Positions 11,503 through 23,973 are shown, numbered from the stretch's first letter. The stretch is DNA of 64,000 bases from Monocercomonoides exilis (GCA_001643675.2 LSRY02000004.1:750001-814000); one strand, 5' to 3'. Numbers and translations: made by a program. The notes: a model not told the origin generated them from the letters alone.

Positions 11503-14500
11503 TTATTTTGTGCTTTTTAGCAGAGCACCTCTTTTAGAAGTCAACAAGCCGGTTCGTTGAGTTGCGCTGCTATCTCTATGTAATGCTGTAGTTGATGCTG
11601 GAACACTATTAGCTTTTCCAATGAGTGCGCTAACTCTCCTTTCTCTTTCAGCACGAGTTGATGAGCTGAACGCATAGTCAAAGAAAGAAGTTGGAAGCGA
11701 ACAATAGTAAAGAAATTGATTTATTGAACATTGCATTTTTTTAAAAAAAAGTTCAATTATTTGCAATTATTTCAATTATGAAGTCAAAAAGGAACAAAAA
11801 GAATCAATGAACAGTCAAATGAAGAAGTGGTAGCAAACCGTCTCGCTTGTTCAGCTGTTGTCAGTCTGCAAATATTCTCATTAACATCCTGACTGGGCAA
11901 CACTGATACAACAGTCGAAGGCTCAGCTGATCCTGTTTCTGAACCAGAAAGATTGAGAGAAGGTGGAAGGAATCGATGGTGCGTTGATCCAAGTGTGTCA
12001 AATAACTATAAAGAACAATGATTAAATATATAGGTGGAAAAAAGTTTGAAGGTTCAAAACAAGACAGAAGAAAGAAACGAAAGAGATGAAAAATTAGTTA
12101 TTATATTCAAAATATGATTATTACGGACAAAAAAAGAAAATAAAAAAGAAAATAAAACATGATTCATCACTTTACAGAACAATAAATATTTTCTTTTTTT
12201 GTTTTTCAGCCATACGTTTGAATCAGTCTCATCAAACACAGTAGCCTGCTCGTCTTCCTCTGCATGTTGTTTTGCCAGCACATCGTTCAGAATCGAAGTG
12301 AATGAATAGATTTCAAGCAGTCCCTTTTCACCTCGTTTCGAATACATCGCTTGTATTATCTCTTTTCTCTTCTCTTCCATCCTCTTTCTTTCTGCCTCTC
12401 TCTCTTTCTCTGCTTCTGCTTCTGCTTCACTTTCATTAGCAATCTCACTTGCTTGAGACTCTCTCACTTCCTTTTCGCTTTGCTTCACTCCTTTCCTCCT
12501 TCCAGAAACAGGCGGAGTTCTTGCTGATCCTCGTCTTGACTCCGATCCTTTCACTTTCAGTTTTGGCTTTTCAACTTCTTTCGGCTTTTCCTTTTCTGCT
12601 TCTTCCACTTCTGCATTCTGCTCTGGTGCACCGTCTTCAGAAATCGAAATCTGAATGTTAACAACGTCAGCCAGCGACGACGCTTCATCAACGGGAGGAG
12701 GTGTTGGCGGTGGAGGATTCGGATTTGGTGATATTGTTGTTATGCAGTCACCAAACACTGAAAGAGGGTACTTTAATCCATCATCAGTTATACGTGAAAT
12801 AAGTTCGATGCCAATTGTTTCTGCTGCTTGCGCCTTTTGGCCTGTTATTGTTGAAAAGGATGATTGTGTTTGATTCAGCTGTCCAAGTCGACACCCACCT
12901 TCGCTTTGCATATCTCCTCTTTGGTTTAAACCAGTACGACAGCCCAAAGAAGATCCAGCCCTGCTCCCGCTTTTCCGCTCGTGCGAACAAGTGGCTCGGA
13001 ACACACGAATCATCCCGCTATCGTCACGCACAATGCACCCAAAACAGCAGTGCGGTGTAGCATCTGTCTGCCCAATCATGTCTCTCTCTTTCAGAGACAC
13101 CACATGCAGCTGTGCCACTTGCGGAATGACAGACGGAGGAAGTGAAGCAGCCATCGACGACTTCTGTTCAGACAACGTAGGAACAGGGCAATGCTTCACT
13201 GATGCGTCATACCGCGCTCTACGCCTTTGTGCACCTCCAACGCCCAGCCTGCCTTGCACAGTGGAACCAAAGAGAGCAGTTGGCGGGTGCGTAGCATTGA
13301 CAGTTGTGTGCGTGGCTGGATCGATGCTGACTTCAAACAGATACAGCCTTCCTTCACTGTCTGTTGCTGCCACGCGAATGCGAATGAGTGTGGCAAAGCC
13401 TTTCTGGCTGGATATGTCGCTCGTCTTGATCATGTCTTCAGATGTGCTCGTAGTAGTTTTTGGATCTGCTTTGCTTAAAGTTGTTGAATAATTCATTTTT
13501 GCTGTCTTTAAAGCCGAATTCTTAATATTTGTCATCGTCTTTGTATCTGCGGCAGTTCGAGTTTGTCTGGTATTTTGCATGCTTCCCTGAGTTGTTTTCG
13601 TCTGTCCCAACAGCTGCGTTCCTCGAAGATTCGTCGTAGCTGTTCCAGTCTTCAGCGAAGGTATCAGACTTGCAGACGAAGAAGCGCCCGGGATGCTCTT
13701 TGTTACATCAGCACTAAGGCCACTCGTCTTATCAGGAATAGGAGCAAGAACAGGAACTGTACACACAACAGGAAACGAGGTGGCCACATGAAGAAGCGGC
13801 AGAGGCGGGAGAGACAGCGACGTCGCTGGATGAAGAATGACAGGCTCCCCGCGGAACGAAAAGAGCGCAACTGATCCGTCATTGAATCCAACAGCACAAT
13901 GTGTTCCATAGCCGTCGCTTGTGCTGCAGGCGCGCACGTCTCCAGAGCAGCCCCCGAGGCTCATGACAGCTGACGGATAGCGCCAGAGAGTGTCTGGTGT
14001 GTGTGAAGGGGTAAATGAGAGGGAAGAGTGTTGTGAGGTAAACGGTGAAGTGAGAGAAGGATTGGGAGAAGGCGATGAACTGGCAGTTGGATGTGAATCA
14101 GACAAGGCTCCACGCGATTTGAGAGAGAAGCGAGAAACAGTATTTTTCCCTTTTCTGACAAGCAGCAGCGAAGATGGCAGGAAATACGGCATCCGCGAGG
14201 AATCTCTTGCAGCTGAAGGGGATGAAGACAGCTTCAGAGGGCTAAGTGCTGGATTTGGAGCAGACAGAAAGATGGCTGAAGGTGGGTGCTGTGGAGGCAC
14301 AAAGGACGGGGAGACAGCCCAGGAAGGTTTGAGCAGAGAGGCAGCTGATGAAAAAGCAAACGTCTCAGAAGTCTGCGATTGCTGAAGTGATGAAGGGATG
14401 GATGCTGTGGAAGACTGCCCTTTTGTTTTTCTGGTGGGCGTTCCAGGAGGCCCCCCAGCTCCTGCATTTTTGGATTCGCCTTTTCCAGTTTTGGCTTTTT

Positions 14501-16273
14501 CTTTTTCGCTGGCAGCACTTTCTTGCCCAGCATTTAGCTGCATTGCAGAGTTCTGCGCAGGTAAAGACGATGACTAACCGCGTTGAAAGAGAAGAAATGG
14601 CGGAAAAAGGATATTGTTATAATAATTGAGCACAGTTTGTTGTGACAGGAAAAAGAAAGGATCACATTATTTCATTGAAGTTTGAACAAGCCACAGCAAG
14701 CAGCACAAATCCGATAGATAATAAAAAAAAGGAAGAAAAAGGCAACTAACTTCAAAAAAAATGCAAAATTCTATTCTAGCAACAAACCTTTCCTTTTCCA
14801 CTCCACATCGAATCAGAGTCGTCAGCAACATCCAGCACCAAGTAGCTGCCATCGATCGGATCCAAACTGCTCTTTCCATTCAGAAACAGCAGCGGCTGCG
14901 ACTGGACAGCCACCAGGCCTGGGATCTGCATTGAAGACGCACCCGAAGCATCTGAAGCAGGCGGAGAAAGAGGCATCGCAGCGGAAGAAGCGGTTGCCGC
15001 AGACAGACGAGAGAAGCTCTGTGGCTGCTGGCTGGCTTCCTCAACCACGGAAAGTGAAGAAGGCAATGATCCGGGTGGGAACGAGGGGCGGCCGGGACTT
15101 GAAGTGATGCGGGAGGAGTTGGATGGGCTAGCAAAAGTTGGTGTTGATGTGGCAGAAACACTCGGTGAGTCAAAAAGAGTGGAAGATGGTCGACTTTGTT
15201 GGGTCGTGGAAAGATGCGACATGACGCGGGAATGCGACGGTGAAAAAGTTGACGGTTGGAATGAATGTGAAGGCTCTTCCCCATAGCCGGATGAAGTGCA
15301 GTCAGCACTGACGTCTGCAACAATAAGAGGTTGAAGTGTGTTCGGCAGAGGAATCTAATTTTTATATTGATAGATGATTATTCAAGTTTATATTCCAAAA
15401 AATGTTCAAATTAAATACATATAATCCATAAAATCCTCAACATTGCTGTTGAAAGAAATTTAAAATCAAACTTCAAATATGCGTAATCCATTTGCAATTG
15501 AAAGTGAAAGGTAAATTCGAAGTGGACGAATCGAAATTGGAGATAGAGACAATGAAATGAAATTATCAGGAACATTTTCTTCAGAAGAAGATCTAAGATC
15601 ACCTATCTCAAACAACCCTACAGCGCAACCTCGCAAGAATGCAGCAGTTGAGAAAAGAGGGATACAAAGCAGAACTATCGAAGGAGGACATATTTCAGCG
15701 GCTGGATGCTTAAAAGTTTCACATGATACCATTAAAGACAAATCGTAATCAGAGTTGGCATTAGGTGGAATCCCAAGAGCAGCTACAATCACAAATCGAT
15801 CATTAAGAAGCGAGCAAGAGATCTGATTAACGATTTTCCCATCACAAAAGACTTGCGTTTTAGAAACGCAACGTTGAGTTGCTGTTTCAAAAATTAATAC
15901 TTCTCCTTGCTCTGTTCCAATACAAATATATTGACCCCATCCAAATATTGTCGAACAATATGCATTTGATTTTCCGAGAGATATAATGCTCTTTAGCGAA
16001 GAAGATGAAACGACATCCTCTTCTCTTACATTCTCTGCAAAACGTATGTTCGGTTCAATAATATTCCATGCCTTGTCAATTACAGAATCTTTTAAAAACA
16101 ATTTATATGATCAATTCGGTTTAAATACACAAACCAACAAGTTTAGAAATTAAACGATAAGGTTGAGGAAGTTTTGCAATCAAGCAATTAGGATCAATGT
16201 ATGAGTCGATATCAGTTCCTTTGAGAGGGTTTCTATTTGATTTCAAAGTGAAATTTTTGGTAAAAAAGCTCAT
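11503..16273 (-). CDS. WDR93/CFAP297-like axonemal protein
   Basis: Exons, in transcription order: 16273-16135, 16088-15472, 15354-14788, 14552-12216, 12005-11839, 11665-11503; 1329 aa. The start is the first ATG (16273). The N-terminal segment AKLPQPYRLISKLVDSVIDK AW resembles the conserved opening of WDR93, a flagellar central-apparatus protein (FAP297 in Chlamydomonas). After it come degenerate WD-like beta strands (YICIGTEQGEVLIFETAT; later VGFNDGSVALFSFRGEPV), as expected for a divergent propeller. Exons 3 and 4 hold Ser/Pro/Thr-rich linkers. A Lys/Glu-rich helix (EAEAEKEREAERKRMEEK) comes before the C-terminal LFDTLGSTHHRFLPP. Exon 4 is GC-rich relative to its neighbours. The gene structure is well supported by phases; the family name is tentative, and another WD-repeat axonemal protein is possible. 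Confidence 0.6.
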
Positions 16274-17148
16274 AAGAAACTGTTTATGGGTTATTGAGTG
16301 GAACAAAAAGAAAATACAACAGCTTTAATTAAAGAACAAAATATTGAAATGATGTTTGAATATGGTCTGAATTTTTCTCAAAAATTATGTTTATTGATTT
16401 TTGTTTTAATTTTTTTGTTTTTCACAAAAAAGCTTATTAAAACAAAAGACAATAATGATAGTATTGTGTCAAATCATTTTGCTTTGATTGCATAGAAATT
16501 TCATCAATGGAGCATGATTTAATGACCTTCCTTTTTATTTTATTACTTCTATGGAATGTTTTTTTCGGTTCCTTCAAAAGAACAGCATTGAGTTAATATG
16601 TGTTCATTTCTTCAATAACCAAGCTCGCTTTTTTTGCTTTCAGCTTATGTTCGGAGTCATTACAAAGGCTCCATTTGTTAAGATATTTTTCAATGACACA
16701 AATGGAACAATAGCATTATTTTCTATTCTGAATAAGTTCCAATCCGATAACATTCATTCAAACATTCATATTCATTCCTTTCTTCAGAATGATAAGAATT
16801 CATAAATTGTTTTTTTTTATTAGTTGCCCAATTTCATTGAAGGATTTCCAGATTGATCATTTTATTTTTAAAGAAATTGTGTAAATGTGAAAACTTAAAA
16901 ATTACCATTAATTCGATGTTTTGAGCATATTAATAGAGGCATCAAACATAAATTTGATAAATGCGAATCGGCTATTTTCATTTCACTTTTATAATTTTGT
17001 TCTTTTCCTTTTATTTATGTGTTTTTGTTTTCTCCCCATAACTTAATAACAAAGACTGGAAAATGTGAAATTTTTCAAAGCTGCTAAATTTTTTGTTTTC
17101 GATATATAATTTGAGAGTATTTGTTTTTTATTTTGCAAAGGCTATAAA
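16274..17148. other. Intergenic, T-rich
   Basis: Spacer between divergent genes. Short open frames at 16298-16495 and 16551-16805 are phenylalanine/isoleucine-rich and look like translated AT-rich DNA. No conserved feature seen. Confidence 0.55.
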
Positions 17149-18547
17149 ATGCAAAATCTTAATGAAATGGAATATCGGCCTTATGGAAAATTCTTGAATT
17201 TATGCATGCCAATTGAAAGTACAATAGAGAATCATGTTCTAATTGAAAATCCAAATAGACTAAAAGATGTTATGTTAAAATTGAAAAGTGCATTATTTTA
17301 CAGAGTTTCTGAAACAGGTGATTTTGATTTTCGTAACTCAATTATAATTTATTTCTTTCAGGTGCATATCTATTTTTGTACATTAGTTGCACAGATGAAC
17401 AGCGTAAAAGTTCATTTTCAATATCTATTCGTTGCTTGGGTTTTTGCTTTCAAACAATTTTTGAAGGAGATCAGCTTCAAAAGTTGATTTATGAATGGGA
17501 CTTTTTCCATGTTGCTCCATGTTCCGAAAGTGAAGATCAAATTTTAAAATACCGTGTTGAAGGAAATGATATCTATCAAAAATCTTTTTTAGAAAACCGT
17601 TTATTTGAGCTTAATGTTCCGAAAGATACGAATTCAAGTTCTGCTTTTCAATATTTGCCTGTTGGATTTCTTCAAATTTTAACAAAAATCCAGAAGTCAT
17701 CTCAAAAGAATTGTGATAATATTTCCTCATCAAAGCTACAATTTTTAGTTTCGATAAAGCCAATTGTTGCTGGAATATGCGTTAGTTGGTCAATGCATCC
17801 ATGCTATTGCTTCTCAAAGACAAAAAGGCCATGCAAAGTATGAAATATCGATGTTTTTAAACAATATTGTAGTTACATTGTTTGTTGATAATTTTTAATT
17901 TTGCTTAAACACATTTTTTTAAAATGACATGTTTTTCATAAAAATTGTTTCATTTTCGCAAATTTTCGCTAAACTTACAGAAATGCCTGTCTTTTTGTTG
18001 CAATGAATGCAATTGTTTTACGATTTTGAGAGCTTCCCATTATCTTCACGGTGTGAAAAGCATTTTAACGGAACAGAAATCTGACAAATATTCCGATCCA
18101 TCGTTTTCAGAAACATCATCCTCATCATCTTCAATAAATGAATCTTTTGGTATATCTCCATATACTTCCTCTTCTTCCTCAGTTTCAGCTTCTAATTTTG
18201 CTGCTGCATCCACTTCTTCTCTTTCATTTCTTTCACCATCTCCAAATCCATATCCAAGTTTTTCCCCAATTCTCTCTCCAAATCCTTCACCTTCTCCTAT
18301 ATCAGAAAGTTCAAAGAAAATATCAAAATTTGCTCCTTCATATTTTCAAGTGAGATTTTTTGTTGAACTTCAGCAACAAAGACAAGTTGAATTGAACATT
18401 GATGAATGCAATTGTCCTATTGAGCTTACAAAATCTTTACAATTGTTTTCTTCATCTTCTTCATTATATTTATTAGATTCTCCGCTTTCAATCTCTCAAA
18501 GTCAATCAGCCACTAAATTAAAATTTCGTCCAATTCTTGAAGAGTGA
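17149..18547 (+). CDS. Orphan protein, 403 aa, with Ser/Pro-rich linker
   Basis: Three exons, 17149-17317, 17362-17837 and 17981-18547, with matching phases (first intron only 44 nt). The N-terminal 215 residues look globular, with alternating hydrophobic strands (GAYLFLYISCTDEQ, FSISIRCLGFCFQTIFEGD). A cysteine-rich patch at the exon 2/3 junction follows (PCYCF, then CKKCLSFCCNECNCF, about residues 205-231), which could bind metal. Then comes a Ser/Pro-rich disordered linker and a final strand-rich piece (FQVRFFVELQQQRQVELNI). I considered 9-1-1 clamp subunits (RAD9/HUS1-like) because of the strand pattern but found no signature motif, so I leave it unnamed. Confidence 0.6.
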
Positions 18548-18796
18548 AAATAATAAATTTTGATGGAGTTGTTGAACTAAAGTTGGTTTGTTTGCTCTTT
18601 TCAATATATCGAAATTTGAAAATATTTTTAATTCTTCGAATGAAATAAACTCTTCAATTCGTGCATTTCATGTGAAACTCAACTGAATGAAATAAGTTCT
18701 TGCGAAAAATAGTGGATTTTTTTTTAAATGATTCTAAGGATAAGAAAATTTCAATCAAAAACTTTAAAAAAAATCACCAAAAGATACTTTTTCTAT

Positions 18797-19170
18797 CATG
18801 ATGTCGATGAAGCTGTATTCAGCTCAGCTTTCTCCTTCTCCAGCACCAAACGGTTCCAAACAACCAAATTGCTCATTTCATCAGAAAATATCATTCATAT
18901 TAAGTGTTTCTTCTTCTTTCGCACAGACTGTCACATCATGAATAAGTGCATCAACGAAGTCTTCAATCTCCAATTGACACAATCTTTTTGTCAAGAACAT
19001 AACACAAAGGCATACAAGATATTTTGTTTCATTCATAATTGTGGTAATGATGGTGTCAAATGCTTCAGCGAATCTTCAATGAATTTTGCACAAACTTTTG
19101 TTTCTTTATTGAAAAGCTCCTTTTTGTGGCAAACAGCTTTGTTGATGTTTCCAAATATGTTAAAGCATTG
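18797..19170 (-). pseudogene. Frame-broken relic of a coding sequence
   Basis: On the minus strand three collinear protein-like segments lie in different frames: KELFNKETKVCAKFIEDSL (about 19120-19050), then NETKYLVCLCVMFLTKRL through EIEDFVDALIHDVTVCAKEE to NMNDIF followed by TGA (about 19030-18885), then DEMSNLVVWNRLVLEKEKAE in another frame (about 18880-18800). The composition is unlike the surrounding AT-rich spacer. I have the impression, unverified, that this resembles a large multicopy protein family of Monocercomonoides. The most likely reading is a decayed 3' fragment of such a gene. The plus-strand open frame over the same bases (18728-19171) is taken to be a shadow. Confidence 0.38.
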
Positions 19171-20024
19171 ATAATCTTTCCATTTATCGGAAAATTACTT
19201 TCTCTCGTTCTTATGTGGGGCAGAAAAACAACGGTGAGTGTTCCTTTGTTTTCTGTGAAAACTGTCGTGTTCATAATTTTACAAGTTCTTTTTCGGTCGG
19301 CCTCTCAGCACCTCCGAATATAGAAATTGATCATTTCTCCCTTTTTTCCATTGAACATTCTTTTCCTCCGAACTGGCAGTGACTCATTTTGATTAAAAAG
19401 TCATAACTGTTAAGGTTTCATTTCCATTGGAGAATCTCACTATTTTCTGAATACAGTCAAAACAGGATATAATTGCGTGATTATTTTGGAGATTATGACT
19501 TTTTTTTCGGACAGTCGATAATCAAAAGGTTTTTCGTTATTTACAGAAAATTTTCATTCAAATGTTAAACATATCCGCAATAGTTTCAAAAGAGAACATC
19601 TGAAATGAACAAATGAAAAGGTTTTGCGTTTCAAACGAAAAAATTGAAAATGCAATTGAAAAATTGTTTTGTTTATGTTGAAATTTTTTGCGAAGTTTAT
19701 TTTCTGCAAATGTTTATTATAGGGGAACTCTAATTTTTCACAATTTTTAATCATAAACGGAAATAATATAGTATAAAAATCATTTATAAATTCATAATAA
19801 TTTGAGATAATCTAATTTTTTTGAAAAATAATTATTAAAGATTTTCAATATGTTTGGGATAGTTCAATAACTTTTCCTTTCTTTGAGTTCTAACTTTAAA
19901 AAGAAGAAAATGAATAAAACTATAAACAAGGCCTTTGCGACAGACCGACATTTTTTTCATTGCTCGACAAGTCGAATGACAAGAAAGTCAGGTTTAATTT
20001 TTATTTTTTTAAATTAATAAAATA
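19171..20024. other. AT-rich spacer before the repeat cluster
   Basis: Spacer of about 850 bases without a convincing gene. The relic may extend a little into its left edge (a minus-strand frame reads to about 19274). Confidence 0.5.
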
Positions 20025-20384
20025 CAGATATCGCATAAAATACCGGACAAGATCGATTTCACAATAACTGCAAGAGGAATAATTCTGACAATTTTCCTCA
20101 AAATATATCTCATTAATACAAACTCATTTGATACACAAAACTTTCAAAATAGCTTCATTGGTGCTCAGAAATATCAATTTTTGAAATTTCGGAGAAATAG
20201 AAATTTGAGCTTCTCCGAGATTTCAATCATTTATTTTTTTCTGAGCACCAATGAAGCTATTTTGAAAGTTTTGTGTATCAAATGAGTTTGTATTGATGAG
20301 AAATATTTTGAGGAAAATTGTCAGAATTATTCCTCTTGCAGTTATTGTGAAATCGATCTTGTCCGGTATTTTAAGCGATATCTG
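20025..20384. mobile_element. Hairpin element, copy 1 (TA-flanked, MITE-like)
   Basis: A 360-bp foldback element. The arms 20025-20170 and 20239-20384 are inverted copies with about three mismatches in 146 bases; a 68-base centre contains a second weaker stem around TTTCGGAGA/TCTCCGAGA. Ends read CAGATATCGC and its complement GCGATATCTG, and both sides are bordered by TA, as for Tc1/mariner-type insertion at TA. There is no coding capacity. A relative sits at 60230-60607. Confidence 0.8.
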
Positions 20385-20530
20385 TATAATATTTTCAATA
20401 TTATCTGATCTTCAGCCAAAAACAAATTTTTCACAAAAAAAAAAATTTTTTTTTTAAGCACTCAATTTTTTTAATTTTGAATAAGAAGTTTACCAATTTC
20501 GAATTAGAAGTTTATTTATTTTGAATAATA

Positions 20531-20983
20531 CACCAAAGATTTTTCAAAATGAGAATTTTTGCAATCGAATTAATAAATTTGCAAACGAATTAATAAATTT
20601 TTCATTCTTAAAAAAATTTTTTTTCATTCAAATTAATAATTTTGGCGTTCGAAACGAAAATATTTTCTGTTTTCATTGGAATAAAAATAATTTGAAATTA
20701 TTTAAAAATTTTGTCAGAAAATGAAAAATATCAAAAAATTATATTTCGTGCAAGAAAGTTATAGCAATACAAAATTATTTCCGATTCAAAAGTTAAAAAA
20801 TTATTTACACAAAATTTCGTGAGAGAATGAACAAAATTTTGTTTGGTTTTGAACAATTATTATTTCGAATGCAAAAATTATTGTTTCGTTTGAAAAAAAT
20901 TATTAATTCGTTTGCAAAATTTCCATTTTGAATGTAAATTTTATTTTTTGAATGTTAAAATTCTCATTTTGAAAAATTTGGTG
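20531..20983. mobile_element. TA-flanked element with about 30-bp terminal inverted repeats
   Basis: Ends are CACCAAAGATTTTTCAAAAT and the near-complement ATTTTGAAAAATTTGGTG, giving terminal inverted repeats of about 30 bp (one indel) extended by GAGAATTTT. TA borders both ends. The interior is AT-rich with repeated AAACGAATTAATAA-type words in both orientations, suggesting a decayed, longer foldback. No open frame of substance. The right TA abuts the next hairpin element directly. Confidence 0.55.
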
Positions 20984-20985
20984 TA

Positions 20986-21389
20986 TAGTTAGTGTTAATA
21001 ATGGTGGACACTTTCAATAACTGTGGACAGTCGCATTATCTCAACAACCATTGATAGTGGCATTTCGACAATTAACCCAATTATTCCCTCAATGAATATG
21101 AACTTATAAGACATACAGAAATGAACAACTTTCTCTGCAGAATTTTGAAAAAATCATTTTTAATTTTCGGAGAAACCCTAAGAAATAAAATTCACATAGT
21201 TTCTCCGAAAATTAAAAATGATTTTTTCAAAATTCTGCAGAGAAAGTTGTTCATTTCTGTATGTCTTATAAGTTCATATTCATTGAGGGAATAATTGGGT
21301 TAATTGTCGAAATGCCACTATCAATGGTTGTTGAGATAATGCGACTGTCCACAGTTATTGAAAGTGTCCACCATTATTAACACTAACTA
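20986..21389. mobile_element. 404-bp hairpin element with 191-bp inverted repeat that reads as perfect
   Basis: The arms 20986-21176 and 21199-21389 read as exact reverse complements over 191 bases, with a 22-base loop. Ends are TAGTTAGTGTTAATAATGG and its complement, and TA flanks both sides (20984-20985, 21390-21391). Apparent arm identity implies a very recent insertion or active arm homogenisation. It has no coding capacity and no sequence relation to the 20025 element. It is inserted at the TA that ends the 20531-20983 element. Confidence 0.85.
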
Positions 21390-21618
21390 TAAATGGTGTA
21401 TTAGTAATTCAAATTTAAAGAAACGAGTTATTTCAACAATGAAGTGTACAGAATTTCAATTTCATAAAAGCAACACCTGAATTTGTTTTTCCAATATTTG
21501 TGAAAGAAAACTTAATTACTCATTCAATTTGTGAAAATCACATCTACCCTTTATTATAACTGTTCAACATAAAATTAAAAATCAACAGCTTTCGAACTGA
21601 AACAGTAATTTCAAATTT

Positions 21619-23787
21619 ATGAGCGAGGTGTGACACTTTTATAATTTCATTGATTCTTATTTTATTTCTCAAACTTTTTTACTGCGCAAAAATTTCAACA
21701 TCAAATGAACAATCCTCAAAGACAGAGGGTTCTTCCACTGATTCAATTAATCCAACACTTCAAAATTTAAATCAGAGCATTTATGAGCTTTTCAAAAAAT
21801 TGAATCAAACGCAAATATCTGAAATTTCAAGAAAGCATGTATTTGAGGATTTATTCGAACAGTTTCATGATGCTTTTTCAAAAATTCAAAAATCCGAACG
21901 AATCAAAAAGTTATGCATACAATACGATGGAGCCGTATTTCCAGAAGGAAGATATGCTCTAACTCCAAAGCAATTATCTGAAACCGAATTATGCTTCAAA
22001 ACCTTGAAGAACATTTTATTTAAAAGTGCAACAGTTCTATCTTGCATTGAGGATAATGATTTTATCGATAAAGCTGCTGACGTAATATTGGACATAGAAG
22101 ATAGTTTTCTTGAATGTGAAGAAGAATTTGTACAAATCGCTTTCATTTCTCAAAAATTCAAAATTCAATCATTTAAAACTGCTCAAAATACATCCATTAA
22201 TTCAAGCCAATGTAATGATCAATTAATTTCATGCTATTTTTATACACCAGAACTAGCTGCTTCTCTGATAAGTATTAACGGGGGGATGAAGAAATATATT
22301 GAAAAATGCACAATGGAAATTTTAGCATTCAAAGATTTTTATTTACCGAGTATAGAATGCTCAAGAAAAATAGATCCCAAGGGCACAAATTCAAGCCCTC
22401 AACTTACTGATCAAGATAAATGTATTTGCCAAAGAACTGACAACTTTCTTGAAGAAAAATGGATTAACAGAAGGCATACACGGATGTTAGCTCTTCACAG
22501 ATTAACGAGAGACGGAAGCTTTGATGACATGACTGAAGTTCGAATAACTCTTGTTGTCTTAGGAGCTTACAAAGTTGTTCTCGAATGCTTGGATAGTTGG
22601 AAATTGATAAAGAGAGACTTAGATTGCAATTCCAAAGAGATTGATTCAGGCTCAACTGGAGAACTTCGCAACAGCGAGGATGCGATGAAGGCGAACGAAG
22701 ATTCTCTAGGAAAAATCAAGAGTCATCTATTTTTAAGTCAATACCACTTGTCGAATGAAAACCTGAATTGGGTGATAAGCGTTCTTAGGTATGTTAATAC
22801 AACCGCTAGAACTTTGCACAACTTAGTTATGGGAGGGAAATATTCAGTTGCAGTTGATTCTGTCCATCCGCATCGAAAGGAGCTTTTGTCTTTGAATGCA
22901 ATTCAAAGGGTGTTTGAATTGCTAGAGTGGTGTATCTTTTTGATTGAGCGTTCTGACTTTTTCACAAAATCAGGAAGAGAACAAAAAACTATGTCATTTT
23001 GCAATAAAAGTGAGACTGCTACTATAAAAAGTGACAGCAAAAAAGAAATAAATGCAAAGGAAAAAGAATTTTTGGAATTAATATTCGATACAGCTTCATT
23101 TGCTGCATTTACTATCAGCTATCTTTACAACGCGCTTCCTCTTTCTCAATTCAATGAAGACGCAACAGCTCAATGCAGTCAATCATCTGCCTGCCCTTCA
23201 TCTTCCTCTTCTGCTTCTGAAAATTCGGTTGATCCATCACTTTGTGCATCAGAAACACCTTCAAAACAGCTCGTCTCTTTCATTGTCCGTCTTGTCTCTC
23301 TTCAGTCTTCATATCTTTATATGCGAAATGGATTGCTATCGCTTTGTGATTTAGCGGAACATCCTGGTTTGACCACTTTTTGAAGATATTATTGCCTTTT
23401 TAAAATATCTTATTTATCTTTTTCTTGATCACAGAAAATCATCCAATGCTTCTTGAACTTAATGTTCATCTAATCGCCATTTCTTTTCTAAGGTTTGAAT
23501 TTTAGAAGTTTAATTTGCAAAGCATGTTTCATACAAACAAATTTACAAAACCAATCTTTGTAATCATTTTCAGGAATGACTTTGACGAAGTTGTGATAAA
23601 TGCATTATCTCTTCTCACAGCTTTTCTCAAAGGAACTCAGGCAACTGCTCATATTGTAATCCCAGCCCTTGAACCATACATTTCTGTGATTAGTGCAATG
23701 ACCCAGCAAAAATCGGAAATATCAAAAAATGCTCTAATTCTATTGAATTTGTTTGAAAAAACAATGAATTCTTCAGAAATAATTTAG
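21619..23787 (+). CDS. Orphan helical-repeat-like protein, about 639 aa
   Basis: Model: 21619-21627 (MSE), 21728-23366, 23435-23492, 23574-23787. The last three exons are firm from phases and GTTTGA donors. The 9-nt first exon is a guess: the long frame has no early ATG, and ATGAGCGAG followed by GTGTGA fits in phase. The protein is rich in amphipathic helices (EVRITLVVLGAYKVVLECL; NWVISVLRYVNTTARTLHNL), and the C-terminal 100 residues look like an ARM/HEAT-type repeat (NDFDEVVINALSLLTAFLKG, ALEPYISVISAM). Cysteines are scattered, with a short Ser run near residue 510. No family recognised. A signal-peptide-like stretch upstream of 21728 is best read as intron. Confidence 0.6.
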
Positions 23788-23973
23788 AAAAATTTGCGAT
23801 ATATGTTAATCTTTAAAGAAATACTTAATTTTAAAAAGCATTATAATGTTGGATGTTTTCGTTATCATTTCTATTTTTTTTTTCAAATTTAAAAAAATTT
23901 TTAATCGTTAAAAAAAGGAGAATACACCTTAATTTTTTTTCTTTTATAAATTGATATTTGAACTTCAAGTCCA

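Noticed and set aside
16298-16805. Two small plus-strand open frames
   Set aside because: Hydrophobic AT-driven composition, no splice support and no homology recognised.
18728-19323. Plus-strand open frames over the relic
   Set aside because: The minus strand gives better protein-like composition in three collinear segments, so these are taken as shadows.
21650-21727. Signal-peptide-like leader MILILFLKLFYCA on the helical orphan
   Set aside because: It starts at TTG, not ATG, and looks like a pyrimidine-rich intron end.
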